Shown in pieces: positions 41,758 through 50,210 of a stretch of 63,435 nt of DNA. A model generated the notes under the pieces. It was not told the DNA's origin, did no database searches, and worked only from the letters and a program-made list of their open reading frames with translations. The translations under genes were made by a program, and so were the position numbers. Origin of the DNA: Akkermansia muciniphila (lineage in GTDB: Bacteria; Verrucomicrobiota; Verrucomicrobiia; Verrucomicrobiales; V1-33); assembly GCA_943333275.1 (NCBI GenBank), contig CALQSQ010000019.1, positions 1-63,435 of the forward strand. The letters are read 5' to 3'. Every line of letters begins with the position of its first letter. The first letter of the stretch is position 1.

Positions 41758-44163
41758 ATGCCCGCTCAAACGCTCCACAATTGCCGTGCAGCACACCGCC
41801 GACTTTGGTTGGCAGCGTGGCTGGTTTTTGTTGGGATGGTCGGCTTTGCCGAGGCGGAATCTCCCGCTCCAGCGCTGTTCGCACAGCATTGTGAGAAATG
41901 TCATTCCGGGGAGAAGCCCAAGGGGCATTTTGCGGTGGGCGATTTGACGGAGGATTTCTCTAACCCCAAGAACCGTGAGCACTGGCTGAGTGTGTGGGAC
42001 CAGCTCAACAGTGGTGAAATGCCGCCGAAAGAGAAGCCGCGTCCGGCGGCAGAGGTGGTAAAAACGGTGCTGGAGTGGATCCACACGCAAGCCGCCGGGG
42101 CTGAACGCGCCCACCGGGAAACGCAGGGCCGCGTAGTGATGCGGCGGCTGAACCGGGCGGAATATGCCAATACCCTGCGCGATCTGCTGGGGGTGGAGGT
42201 GGACCTGGCGGACCTGCTGCCACTCGACACTTCCACCAATGGGTTCGACAACAACGCGGAGTTGCTGCACACCTCGTCCTACCTCATGCGCAGTTACCTG
42301 GAGGCTGCGGACCGCGTGCTGGATGAAGCCATCGCAAACAAGCCGGAGCCCTGGATCCTGAAAAAACGATTCGACATCAGGGAGGAGGGAAGCGTGGCCG
42401 CGAAGGGCAGTGTTTACCGGCACGTCCCGGATGGCGTGGCGATTTTCGCCTCATGGGAATCGGCCAACATCCGGGTGACCATGTGGAACTTCCGCAGCCA
42501 TGTGCGGGGGAAATACCGTTTCCGCATCTCGGGATATGGATTCCAGAGCGAGGGGAAACCCATCACCTTCCGCGTCACGGCCGGCACGCTGAAGGAGGTG
42601 ACCGAGGAACGGCTCATCGATTACTTTGCCGTGCCGGCGGACACACCGAAAGTCATTGAGTTTACGGAACAACTCGAGCCTGAGAACCGCGTTCGTATTA
42701 TCGCGGAAGGCTTGCCGGCCTTGCCTCCGGAGATTGAAAAAGTTGGTGCGGAAAATTACAAGGGACCGGGTCTGGTGATCCAGTGGGTCGATGTTGAAGG
42801 CCCGATTCTGGAATCGTGGCCGCCGCCGAGTCACAAGACCATCTTCGGTGATCTCAAGCTTTCACGCGTCGGACCGGAACGCTTTGAAGTCGTGTCCGAG
42901 CAACCGATGGAGGATGCGGAGCGCATCTTGAGGCAGTTCGCACGCCGGGCGTTTCGCCGCCCTGGTTCGGACGCTGAAATCCAGCCGTTTCTCGACCGCG
43001 TAAAATCGCGGCTGGACGCAAAGCAGAGTTTCGAGCAGGCCATCCGCGTCGGTCTTCGGGCCATCCTTGTTTCGCCAAAATTTCTGTTTCTGCAGGAAAA
43101 GGCTCCGAAGCTGGACGACTTCGCGCTGGCCAGCCGGCTCTCGTATTTCCTGTGGAGTTCGATGCCTGATGAAACGTTGTTTCAGCTGGCTTCCGAGCAG
43201 AAGCTGCATGATTCCGCCGTGCTGCGCGAACAAGTTGAGCGCCTGCTGAACGATCCGAAGGCCCGGGCTTTCAACGTCAATTTCACCGGCCAATGGCTGG
43301 GCTTGAGAGCCATCGATGCGACGATGCCGGACCAGACGCTCTATCCCGAGTATGACGACATCCTGAAGATCGCGATGATGAAAGAGACATCACTCTTCTT
43401 CGACGAGGTGCTGCAGCACGATCTGCCGATTACGAATTTCGTGACCTCAGATTTCACCTTTCTCAACACCCGCCTGGCCCGACACTACAACATCCCCGCC
43501 ATTGAGGGCATGGAAATGCGCAAGGTCACGCTGCCGCCGGACAGCCATCGCGGGGGACTGCTCACCATGGGCAGTGTGCTGAAGGTCACGGCCAACGGCA
43601 CCACCACTTCCCCGGTCATCCGTGGAGCATGGGTGCTGGATCGCATCCTCGGCACCCCGCCGCCCAAACCGCCCGGAGATGTCGGGGCCATCGAGCCTGA
43701 CATTCGCGGAGCCACCACGATTCGCGATCAACTCGCGAAGCATCGGAACGTGGAATCCTGCGCCAGTTGTCACAAACAAATCGATCCGCCGGGATTTGCG
43801 CTGGAGAGTTTCGACGTGATTGGAGGCTGGAGGGATCACTACCGGGCCACGGGGGAGCCAAAAGAAATCAATGGCCATCAAGTCCGTGTCTGGCCCGGGC
43901 CGGCGGTTGATCCCAGCGATAAAATGGCCGATGGACGCAGCTTCAGGAATATCGATGAGTTCAAGCAACTCCTCGCCGCAGACAAAGATCAGCTCGCCCG
44001 CTCCCTGACCGGGAAGCTCCTCACCTACGCCACCGGTGCCGCCCCTGCGCGCACGGACAAGCCCGAAATCGAATCGATCGTGACCCGGCTGCGCGCGCAG
44101 AACTACGGCTTCAAATCCCTCATCCATCAAGTGGTGCAGAGCCCCCTGTTCCAGAGTAAATAG
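41758..44163 (+). CDS. DUF1592-family c-type cytochrome protein (PSD1 group)
   Basis: 801 aa. Signal peptide near residues 12-33, then a mono-haem motif CEKCH (Cys45, Cys48, His49) in a small cytochrome-like domain, DUF1587 (VMRRLNRAEYANTLRDLLGV), a central carbohydrate-binding-like beta domain, DUF1595, DUF1592 (DDFALASRLSYFLWSSMPDE), DUF1588 (TDSHRGGLLTMGSVLKVTANG-like segment) and DUF1585 with CASCHKQIDPPGF. These proteins occur almost only in Planctomycetes and Verrucomicrobia, always with a DUF1552 partner, which follows 6 bases later. Function unproven; oxidation of polysaccharide-derived compounds is often proposed. Confidence 0.92.
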   Translation: MPAQTLHNCRAAHRRLWLAAWLVFVGMVGFAEAESPAPALFAQHCEKCHSGEKPKGHFAVGDLTEDFSNPKNREHWLSVWDQLNSGEMPPKEKPRPAAEVVKTVLEWIHTQAAGAERAHRETQGRVVMRRLNRAEYANTLRDLLGVEVDLADLLPLDTSTNGFDNNAELLHTSSYLMRSYLEAADRVLDEAIANKPEPWILKKRFDIREEGSVAAKGSVYRHVPDGVAIFASWESANIRVTMWNFRSHVRGKYRFRISGYGFQSEGKPITFRVTAGTLKEVTEERLIDYFAVPADTPKVIEFTEQLEPENRVRIIAEGLPALPPEIEKVGAENYKGPGLVIQWVDVEGPILESWPPPSHKTIFGDLKLSRVGPERFEVVSEQPMEDAERILRQFARRAFRRPGSDAEIQPFLDRVKSRLDAKQSFEQAIRVGLRAILVSPKFLFLQEKAPKLDDFALASRLSYFLWSSMPDETLFQLASEQKLHDSAVLREQVERLLNDPKARAFNVNFTGQWLGLRAIDATMPDQTLYPEYDDILKIAMMKETSLFFDEVLQHDLPITNFVTSDFTFLNTRLARHYNIPAIEGMEMRKVTLPPDSHRGGLLTMGSVLKVTANGTTTSPVIRGAWVLDRILGTPPPKPPGDVGAIEPDIRGATTIRDQLAKHRNVESCASCHKQIDPPGFALESFDVIGGWRDHYRATGEPKEINGHQVRVWPGPAVDPSDKMADGRSFRNIDEFKQLLAADKDQLARSLTGKLLTYATGAAPARTDKPEIESIVTRLRAQNYGFKSLIHQVVQSPLFQSK

Positions 44164-44169
44164 AGATTT

Positions 44170-45444
44170 ATGAATAACCTTTCCCGCCGCCATTTCCTCC
44201 GCACGTCCGGGATCGCGCTTTCCCTGCCCTGGCTCGACATCTTTGCAGCAGATCAGAAATCCGGTGCCGACAAGCGGCCACCCCAACGGCTCGTCTGCGT
44301 TTGCGCTCCTCTCGGGCTGCATCCGGACGATTTCTTTCCCACTGAGAGCGGGAAGGACTACGCGCTGCCCCCCTATCTGGATATTCTTAGGGAGTATCGA
44401 AATGACTTCACCGTGATCTCCGGCCTCGCCCATGCGGGCATGAGTTCCTCCTTTGCGCACCAGGCCTCCGCCAGCTTTCTCACGGGCGTGCCAGGTGCCG
44501 GCAGACCGGGATTCCGCAATGCCATCTCGCTGGATCAACTCGCGGCTGACCACATTGGAACGCAGACCCGATTTCCCAGTCTGGCCCTTTCCGGAGAGGG
44601 CTCCGGTGGCCTGTCATGGACCCGGACCGGTGCTCTCATTCCTGCCGACAACTCCCCCTCCAAAGTCTTCGCCCGCCTGTTCCTCGAGGGCGGTGAGAAT
44701 GAAGTCCGGGATCAAATGCGGCGGCTGGAGGATGGCCGCAGCATCCTCGATGATGTCAGTCAGCAAGCCAACTCCCTGCGCTCAGGTCTCGGCAGCGAAG
44801 ACCGGGACAAGCTCGACGAATACCTCACCAGCGTGCGCGAACTCGAACAGCGCATGGTCAACGACGAAAGCTGGGCCAAAAAGCCGAAACCCAAAGTGGA
44901 CGTGGAGCCACCCAAAGACATCACCAATGCCGCCGACCTCATTGGCCGCACCCGTCTCCTTTTCGACCTCACGCACCTCGCCCTGCAAACCGACTCCACG
45001 CGGCTCATTACCATCATGCTGGCAGGTTCCAGCATCGCCCCTCCCATCAAAGGAGTCACCCTCGGTCACCATGACCTCTCGCATCACGGCAAGGACCCGG
45101 GCAAACTCGCGCAGCTCCAAATCGTGGAGCAGGAAACCATGAAAACCGTGCGCGATCTGCTTGCCAAACTCAAGCAATCCCGGGAGGAGGGCTCCACCAT
45201 GCTCGACAACACCACCGTCTTCCTCGGCAGCAACCTTGGCGACGGCAGCAGTCATTCCACCAAAAACCTCCCCGTCCTCCTCGCCGGCGGCGGCTTCCGC
45301 CACGGCCAGCACCTCCCCTTCAATCCCGACAGCCCACCTCCCCTGTGTAATCTCTACGTCAACCTCCTCCAGCGCCTCGGCATTGAAACCGATGGCTTCG
45401 GCACCAGCATCGGAACACTGTCAGGACTGGAAATGAAAGCGTAG
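44170..45444 (+). CDS. DUF1552 protein with TAT signal
   Basis: 424 aa. Twin-arginine signal SRRHFLRTSGIALSLPWL at residues 5-22, then the DUF1552 core (FCVCAPLG-like start, VISGLAHAGMS, SFLTGVPG, SLDQLAADHIG, the GxGS box GEGSGGLSWTRTG, and DLTHLALQTDSTRLITIMLA). The fold belongs to the alkaline phosphatase/sulfatase-like superfamily by pattern. It is exported folded and works with the DUF1592 cytochrome encoded directly upstream; substrate unknown. Confidence 0.92.
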   Translation: MNNLSRRHFLRTSGIALSLPWLDIFAADQKSGADKRPPQRLVCVCAPLGLHPDDFFPTESGKDYALPPYLDILREYRNDFTVISGLAHAGMSSSFAHQASASFLTGVPGAGRPGFRNAISLDQLAADHIGTQTRFPSLALSGEGSGGLSWTRTGALIPADNSPSKVFARLFLEGGENEVRDQMRRLEDGRSILDDVSQQANSLRSGLGSEDRDKLDEYLTSVRELEQRMVNDESWAKKPKPKVDVEPPKDITNAADLIGRTRLLFDLTHLALQTDSTRLITIMLAGSSIAPPIKGVTLGHHDLSHHGKDPGKLAQLQIVEQETMKTVRDLLAKLKQSREEGSTMLDNTTVFLGSNLGDGSSHSTKNLPVLLAGGGFRHGQHLPFNPDSPPPLCNLYVNLLQRLGIETDGFGTSIGTLSGLEMKA

Positions 45445-45555
45445 ATGGAGTTCCTCTCATGGGTGGGTTGACCAGATTGCACCCGGACTTTGCATCTGGG
45501 CGGCGGCCTGTTTCCGGACACTCGGAAGCAAGGGGTGGGATACCCGGATGACTTC

Positions 45556-45840
45556 GCGAAAGCAAAAATTTCCGCCTTGAGGCAGCAGCGTTTGAAGACC
45601 TTTTCCACGAACTCGACGTGGCGTGGGTGAATCTGGTAGGCGCGTTCGGATTCGATGGAATCCAGGATGAGGTTCAGGCCGACCTGATAGGCCTGATTCA
45701 CGACCAGGTGGGGGCTTGGAACCATTTTGCCCACATGATAATGGACGACACCAGGGATGTCTTTGAGATAGGTGTCGCACCCGGCGATGAGATCTTCAAG
45801 GGCGTTGGATTCGGCGGGATTGATCTAGAAGGTGACGCCG
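45556..45840 (-). pseudogene. Dead copy of Dabb-domain gene (left copy of a direct repeat)
   Basis: This 285-base segment aligns without gaps to 54977-55261 (offset 9421) with about 19 differences counted by eye. The right copy encodes an intact Dabb protein; here the codon for Tyr9 has become TAG (45824-45829 region, TTC-TAG-ATC) and the true start codon with the first residues is missing because similarity stops at 45840. Downstream the frame runs into unrelated sequence. Both copies point the same way, so they form direct repeats around 45.8-55.0 kb. Confidence 0.85.
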
Positions 45841-45923
45841 CAGAAGCCTTCCCCTTGACATCGCGGCGATGCCATGAGTAAATCCACCTTGCACTGCTGC
45901 GCCGCCGCCGCAGAAGCCTTCCC
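45837..45923. repeat. 17-bp direct repeats at the broken end of the Dabb copy
   Basis: GCCGCAGAAGCCTTCCC occurs at 45837-45853 and again at 45907-45923, 70 bases apart, exactly where similarity to the intact Dabb gene ends. Just downstream GTCCAGCGCC is tandemly duplicated (45961-45980). Such nested short repeats are typical scars of slippage or of an excised element. No transposase gene is near. Confidence 0.6.
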
Positions 45924-46013
45924 TGAGCCGAAGAGTTCCTCAATCCGATTTCGATCCCCCGTCCAGCGCCGTCCAGCGCCGTCCTGAAAAAGCCAGTGCC
46001 AATCAGACACACG

Positions 46014-46928
46014 ATGTTCCCCGAAACTACGAGACGAAATTTCCTGGCAGTGGCGGGAGGTCTGGCTGCGGGCTGTGCCTTGGGGGAGGAAGCAAAACCT
46101 TCCGCAGCTCGACTCAAGGCACCACACCGGGTGTGGTTCCAACCCCGCTTGTTTCATCGGGATATGAGTCTCTACGCGGGCATGACTATGGATGCCAGCG
46201 GCTGGCTGGACCCGAAGCTGGCTGCCCTCGCTGGAAAAGCCGCGCTGCGCTGGATGTATGGCACAAATTATCCGGATGCGGTGGGCCCGGACTATTGGCG
46301 CAAAGAAATCGCGGACCCAACCCATCTACCGGGAGTCGCCCTGGACGAATGGGTTCCTTCGAAGAATCCTGCGATAGAAGGCTGGGTGGCCGAGGGTTTG
46401 CGGCAGGGACGCAAGGCTGCGCCAGATCAATTCATTGCGGTATGGGTTACAGATCCCATCGAGACGTTGGCGAAGTTGGTGAAGGATGGCACGGTGGATC
46501 TCGTGATCGCAGAGACTTATACCCACGCCGCTGCCCACTATGGTCCGGATTCTTTCCTGCACTGGGACACGGCGCTCCGCCGTATGGATGCGGCCCAGGC
46601 ATTGGGCATGGGGGACAAAACAATCTTCTGCTTTGGTCACATCACTCCGTTGCCTGATGCCAAAGGCCGCAAACTGGATATGGTGCTCCTGGCCGAGCGG
46701 GCCCATCAAATCAAAGAATGTTATCCAAAAGCCCCCGGCATCGCGTTCTATCAAGACGACAGCACGGATGATTCGGGTGATTTCCGGAACATGATCCGGA
46801 AATGCGATGAACTCAGCACCAAACTCTGGCCTAACACGCCAAAGAGCGTCATCAAGGAAGGACCGAGGGCATCAGAAAATCAAACGAGCGCTGTTTCGAA
46901 TCAGTGTGGCAGGCTGGTTTTGAAATAA
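46014..46928 (+). CDS. TAT-exported protein of unknown function
   Basis: 304 aa. Twin-arginine signal RRNFLAVAGGLAAGCA near the N terminus (start at 46014; 45996 is an alternative). The mature part looks like a (beta/alpha)-barrel: RLFHRDMSLYAGMTMDASGW, strands VDLVIAETYTH and KTIFCFGHITPL, with acidic residues at strand ends, as in glycoside-hydrolase relatives. The last 28 residues (after PNTPKSVIKEG) do not look like part of the fold and run into the LacI remnant on the other strand, so the 3' end may be displaced. Family not recognised. Confidence 0.6.
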   Translation: MFPETTRRNFLAVAGGLAAGCALGEEAKPSAARLKAPHRVWFQPRLFHRDMSLYAGMTMDASGWLDPKLAALAGKAALRWMYGTNYPDAVGPDYWRKEIADPTHLPGVALDEWVPSKNPAIEGWVAEGLRQGRKAAPDQFIAVWVTDPIETLAKLVKDGTVDLVIAETYTHAAAHYGPDSFLHWDTALRRMDAAQALGMGDKTIFCFGHITPLPDAKGRKLDMVLLAERAHQIKECYPKAPGIAFYQDDSTDDSGDFRNMIRKCDELSTKLWPNTPKSVIKEGPRASENQTSAVSNQCGRLVLK

Positions 46929-47152
46929 CGGTCCCCCGGCCGATGGTCGAGTCCCGCAATGTCGCGGCCGGGGCGGAGGATCTGAAATGCGGCGAAGGCT
47001 GCGTCCTCGGGGACGCGGATTTTTGCCCGGGAAAGGAGGGCGAGGGCCTCACAGGTGCAGCCGATGATGACATGCGGGCGGTGCTCCAGCAACCAGCGGC
47101 GGACAGCAGCCGCGGTGACAGCGCCGTAGTTGCCAATGAGGAGCGGCGGCAC
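46901..47152 (-). pseudogene. Remnant of a LacI/XylR-type regulator
   Basis: About 83 codons on the minus strand resemble the effector-binding part of XylR/LacI regulators: LLIGNYGAVTAAAVRRWLLE, HRPHVIIGCTCEALALLSRA, KIRVPEDAAFAAFQ and AGLDHRPGD correspond to the order W-L-x-EHRPDVV, RVPEDIG, AGxDQ. The DNA-binding half and the C terminus are missing, so it is not functional. It overlaps the 3' end of the TAT protein gene and lies in the 377-base gap before the FTP gene; the rest of that gap (47153-47305) shows a TTGACA at 47266 but no convincing -10. Confidence 0.5.
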
Positions 47153-47305
47153 GGGCGGAGCGGCGTTCCGGTTCAGGGGTCACGCAGAAGGATGTCCGTG
47201 GATATGTCGAAAGCATTCGAGATCTGGCAAGTCTCCGAGTCCGGATGGAGTGCGGTTCTGTTCATTTGACAGGGGGGTGCCCTCCCAATAGTTATTCAAT
47301 CTGTT

Positions 47306-50170
47306 ATGAAATACCTCGCACTCCTCATTTTCCTGGGCTTCACCATTTTCGGCAGCCATCCTGTTTTTGGAGCATTCGCAAATGTGGACATCACCACGGC
47401 GACAGGATCCACGGCGACGCAGTCCTCCACGCACCCGGCGGGTCCTCCAGAAAGTGGCATTGATGGCAATCTGGGAAATTTCACCCATACTAATCCGCCC
47501 GAATCTCCCGCCGGTAACGCTTGGTGGGAGGTAAATCTGGGTAGCGACCGAACCTTTCAGCGCGTCCGGCTTTACAATCGGGGCGATGGATGCTGCCAGT
47601 ATCGCCTGCGTGACATTTCGGTGACGGTCAAAGATTCTACAGGCGCGGTCCTTTACACTGTGACAGGAATTAATCCGGGGAATGCCTTGGGTGGACCGGC
47701 CTTTATCAATGTGGATCTGCCTGCCGAGGTCACTACCGCGCGCTTCATTCGCGTAGAACGCACGCCCCAGCCTGCACTCGAGGGGGAACACGACGGCGCG
47801 ACGCTGTCTCTTGGTGAGGTGAAAGCGTATGTGGTTGCGCCGCTGCCACCCTGGTCTGATTTGACCTACTCAGTGCCAGAAATGACGGTGAGTCAGTCGA
47901 CGACCCTGGGAGGCTATGCAGCCGGCCTCGCGGTGAACGGCTCTGCGGGGGATTTTACCCACACCGATGGAAGCGATGCGAATCCCTCCTGGATCGTGAA
48001 CTTCGGCGAAATGCTCAATCTGCAGGGATTTGAAATATTGAATCGCGGCGATGGATGCTGCCAGGATCGTCTGAGGGATATCACGATCACCGTGAAGGAT
48101 GGCTCCAACGTGGTCGTGTTCACTTCGGCACTGCTCAATCCCGGGAACACCCTTGGCGGTCCGCCGCAGCTCCGGGGCGTGTTTCCGCTGGGTCTGGCAG
48201 GGCAGTCCGTCACCATCACCCGAACAGCCAGTCCCGGCGGGGAGGGAGTTCTCTCGCTGGGTGAGGTGCGCATCTTGGGATACGGCGCACCCGTCACGAT
48301 CCCTGCGGTCGGCTGCGGCACGAATCTTACCCATGTGAGTTTCCCCACCAGGCTTGCCACGCAGTCCTCTGAGTATGGTGGGTTTCCCGCAGGCACCGCC
48401 CTGGATGGGGACTACTACGGAAACTTTACGCATACAGCGGTGGGGGATCCCAATCCTTACTGGGCGGTGGATTTTGGCGCCTTGGTCAATCCGGAACGCC
48501 TGACGATTTTTAACCGCTATGGTTGCTGCCCGGAGCGTCTGAGTGACGTCACAGTCAGATTGATGGATGGAAATGGCGATGTGATCTGGACCTCCCCATT
48601 GCTCAATCCCGGAAATGTTCTGGGTGGTCCCGCCACGATTGCATTAACCATCCCACTTGGGCTGCCCCCTGTTAGGATTGTTACCATTTCGCTGCCTGGA
48701 GGTGGCTTGTTATCGATGGCCGAGGTGGACATCTTTGGTTCAACCATCGTGCCACCGGCGATTCCTTCCCTGGCCGCAGGATCAAATCTCACCCACGTTG
48801 GCTTTCCCACCATGTGTGTCCGGCAAAGTTCTGACATTGGCTACCCGGCTCCCAATGCAGTGGATGGAATTTACTTCGACGGCGGAAACTTTACGCACAC
48901 GTCGGGCGGGGATACCAAGGCTTCCTGGGAGGTGGACTTTGGTTCCTTGGTCAAATTGGAACACATGACGATTTTTAACCGCTATGCTTGCTGCGAGTAT
49001 CGTTTGCGGGACATCACGGTCAGAGTGTTGGATGGAGATGGTGTGGTGGTTTGGACCTCACCGCTGCTCAATCCTGAGAATGTTCTAAATGGACCCGCCA
49101 CGCTTACCGTGTTCTTTCCACTAGGGTTGTCCGCTCGGATCGTTTCCATCTCTCGGACGCCGGATCCTGATGGCTCCGGTGGGCTTGGTGGAAATAATGA
49201 CGACGGAAATGTGCTGGCGATGGCCGAGGTGGATATCTACGGTTCCACCACCGCACCGCCAGCAGTCCCTTCCCTTGCAACAGGTTCCAATCTCACCCAC
49301 GTCTCTTTCCCGGGCAGAAGTGTTGCCCAGTCTTCCGAGTGGCCAGGGTTTCCCGCTGGCAGCGCCGTGAATGCAAGCCTGGGAGATTTTACCCACACGA
49401 ACGGCGTCGATAACAACTCGAATTGGTCGGTTGATTTCGGCGCTAGTGTGTCCCTTGAAAGTTTCGTACTTCACAACCGGGGAGATGGATGCTGCCAGCA
49501 ACGTCTGCGGGATATCACGGTGAGCGTTTTTGATGAAAATGGCATCGAGGTCTATAACTCGGGATTGCTCAATCCAGAAAATGTCCTGGCTGGTCCTTCC
49601 TCGCTGAGCGGCACTTTCCCGCCGGGTCTGCACGGACGTATCGTTTTAGTGAGCCGGGCCCCCGATCCTGACAGCTCAGGTGGCGAGGGACCTTATGTCC
49701 TGTCGCTGGGGGAGGTGGACATCTTCGGTTCAACCAGCACAGATCTCTACCAAACATGGATTGCTGACTACTACACCGGGAGCGATGCGCTTACCACCGC
49801 TGACCCGGAGCACGATGGGGTTAAGAACCTTGTGGAATATGCATTTCAACTCGATCCCACCAGTTCCGCACTGGGAACTATTTCCTACGACGGAGGCGTT
49901 CTAACAGGACTCGGACTTCCCACAATTTCGCCTGCGAATGAATGGCCCCTGCGTGCGATCTTTGGTCGCCGGATGGACTATGTGGCGGCCGGCCTGACCT
50001 ACACCGTAGAGTTTAGTGCGAACCTGGTCGATTGGGAGCCCAGTCTGGAGATTCCGGACGTCATTGCGACCGATGGCGAGATCATGGATGTAGTGAGCGT
50101 TCCTTTTCCGGCCGATCCGCCGGCGGGCCCGCTGGACATCCTGTATTTCCGGGTGAGAATCACCAAGTGA
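47306..50170 (+). CDS. Secreted protein with five tandem F-type-lectin-like (FTP) domains
   Basis: 954 aa. Signal peptide MKYLALLIFLGFTIFGSHPV. Five repeats of about 155 residues follow, each with FTHT, then W-x-V-D/N-F/L-G, and a vicinal Cys pair in NRGDGCCQxRLRD or NRYxCCxxRL (Cys96/97, 251/252, 407/408, 562/563, 729/730), and a final LGEV/MAEV strand. His-to-Arg spacing is 27 residues in repeats 2-5 and 30 in repeat 1, close to the H-x26-R-x-D-x4-R motif of eel fucolectin-type lectins. The last 140 residues contain DPEHDGVKNLVEYAFQLDP, the usual C-terminal calcium-type segment of secreted verrucomicrobial proteins. Probably a multivalent glycan-binding protein; fucose specificity is inference. 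Confidence 0.85.
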   Translation: MKYLALLIFLGFTIFGSHPVFGAFANVDITTATGSTATQSSTHPAGPPESGIDGNLGNFTHTNPPESPAGNAWWEVNLGSDRTFQRVRLYNRGDGCCQYRLRDISVTVKDSTGAVLYTVTGINPGNALGGPAFINVDLPAEVTTARFIRVERTPQPALEGEHDGATLSLGEVKAYVVAPLPPWSDLTYSVPEMTVSQSTTLGGYAAGLAVNGSAGDFTHTDGSDANPSWIVNFGEMLNLQGFEILNRGDGCCQDRLRDITITVKDGSNVVVFTSALLNPGNTLGGPPQLRGVFPLGLAGQSVTITRTASPGGEGVLSLGEVRILGYGAPVTIPAVGCGTNLTHVSFPTRLATQSSEYGGFPAGTALDGDYYGNFTHTAVGDPNPYWAVDFGALVNPERLTIFNRYGCCPERLSDVTVRLMDGNGDVIWTSPLLNPGNVLGGPATIALTIPLGLPPVRIVTISLPGGGLLSMAEVDIFGSTIVPPAIPSLAAGSNLTHVGFPTMCVRQSSDIGYPAPNAVDGIYFDGGNFTHTSGGDTKASWEVDFGSLVKLEHMTIFNRYACCEYRLRDITVRVLDGDGVVVWTSPLLNPENVLNGPATLTVFFPLGLSARIVSISRTPDPDGSGGLGGNNDDGNVLAMAEVDIYGSTTAPPAVPSLATGSNLTHVSFPGRSVAQSSEWPGFPAGSAVNASLGDFTHTNGVDNNSNWSVDFGASVSLESFVLHNRGDGCCQQRLRDITVSVFDENGIEVYNSGLLNPENVLAGPSSLSGTFPPGLHGRIVLVSRAPDPDSSGGEGPYVLSLGEVDIFGSTSTDLYQTWIADYYTGSDALTTADPEHDGVKNLVEYAFQLDPTSSALGTISYDGGVLTGLGLPTISPANEWPLRAIFGRRMDYVAAGLTYTVEFSANLVDWEPSLEIPDVIATDGEIMDVVSVPFPADPPAGPLDILYFRVRITK

Positions 50171-50210
50171 CGGTGTCCTCTCACCGTTCCCCCTTCCCAA
50201 CTCCCCCCAA

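Noticed and set aside
47306..50170. Repeats at DNA level as a CRISPR-like or satellite array
   Set aside because: The repetition is at protein level (155-residue lectin-like domains), with diverged DNA and no constant spacer structure.
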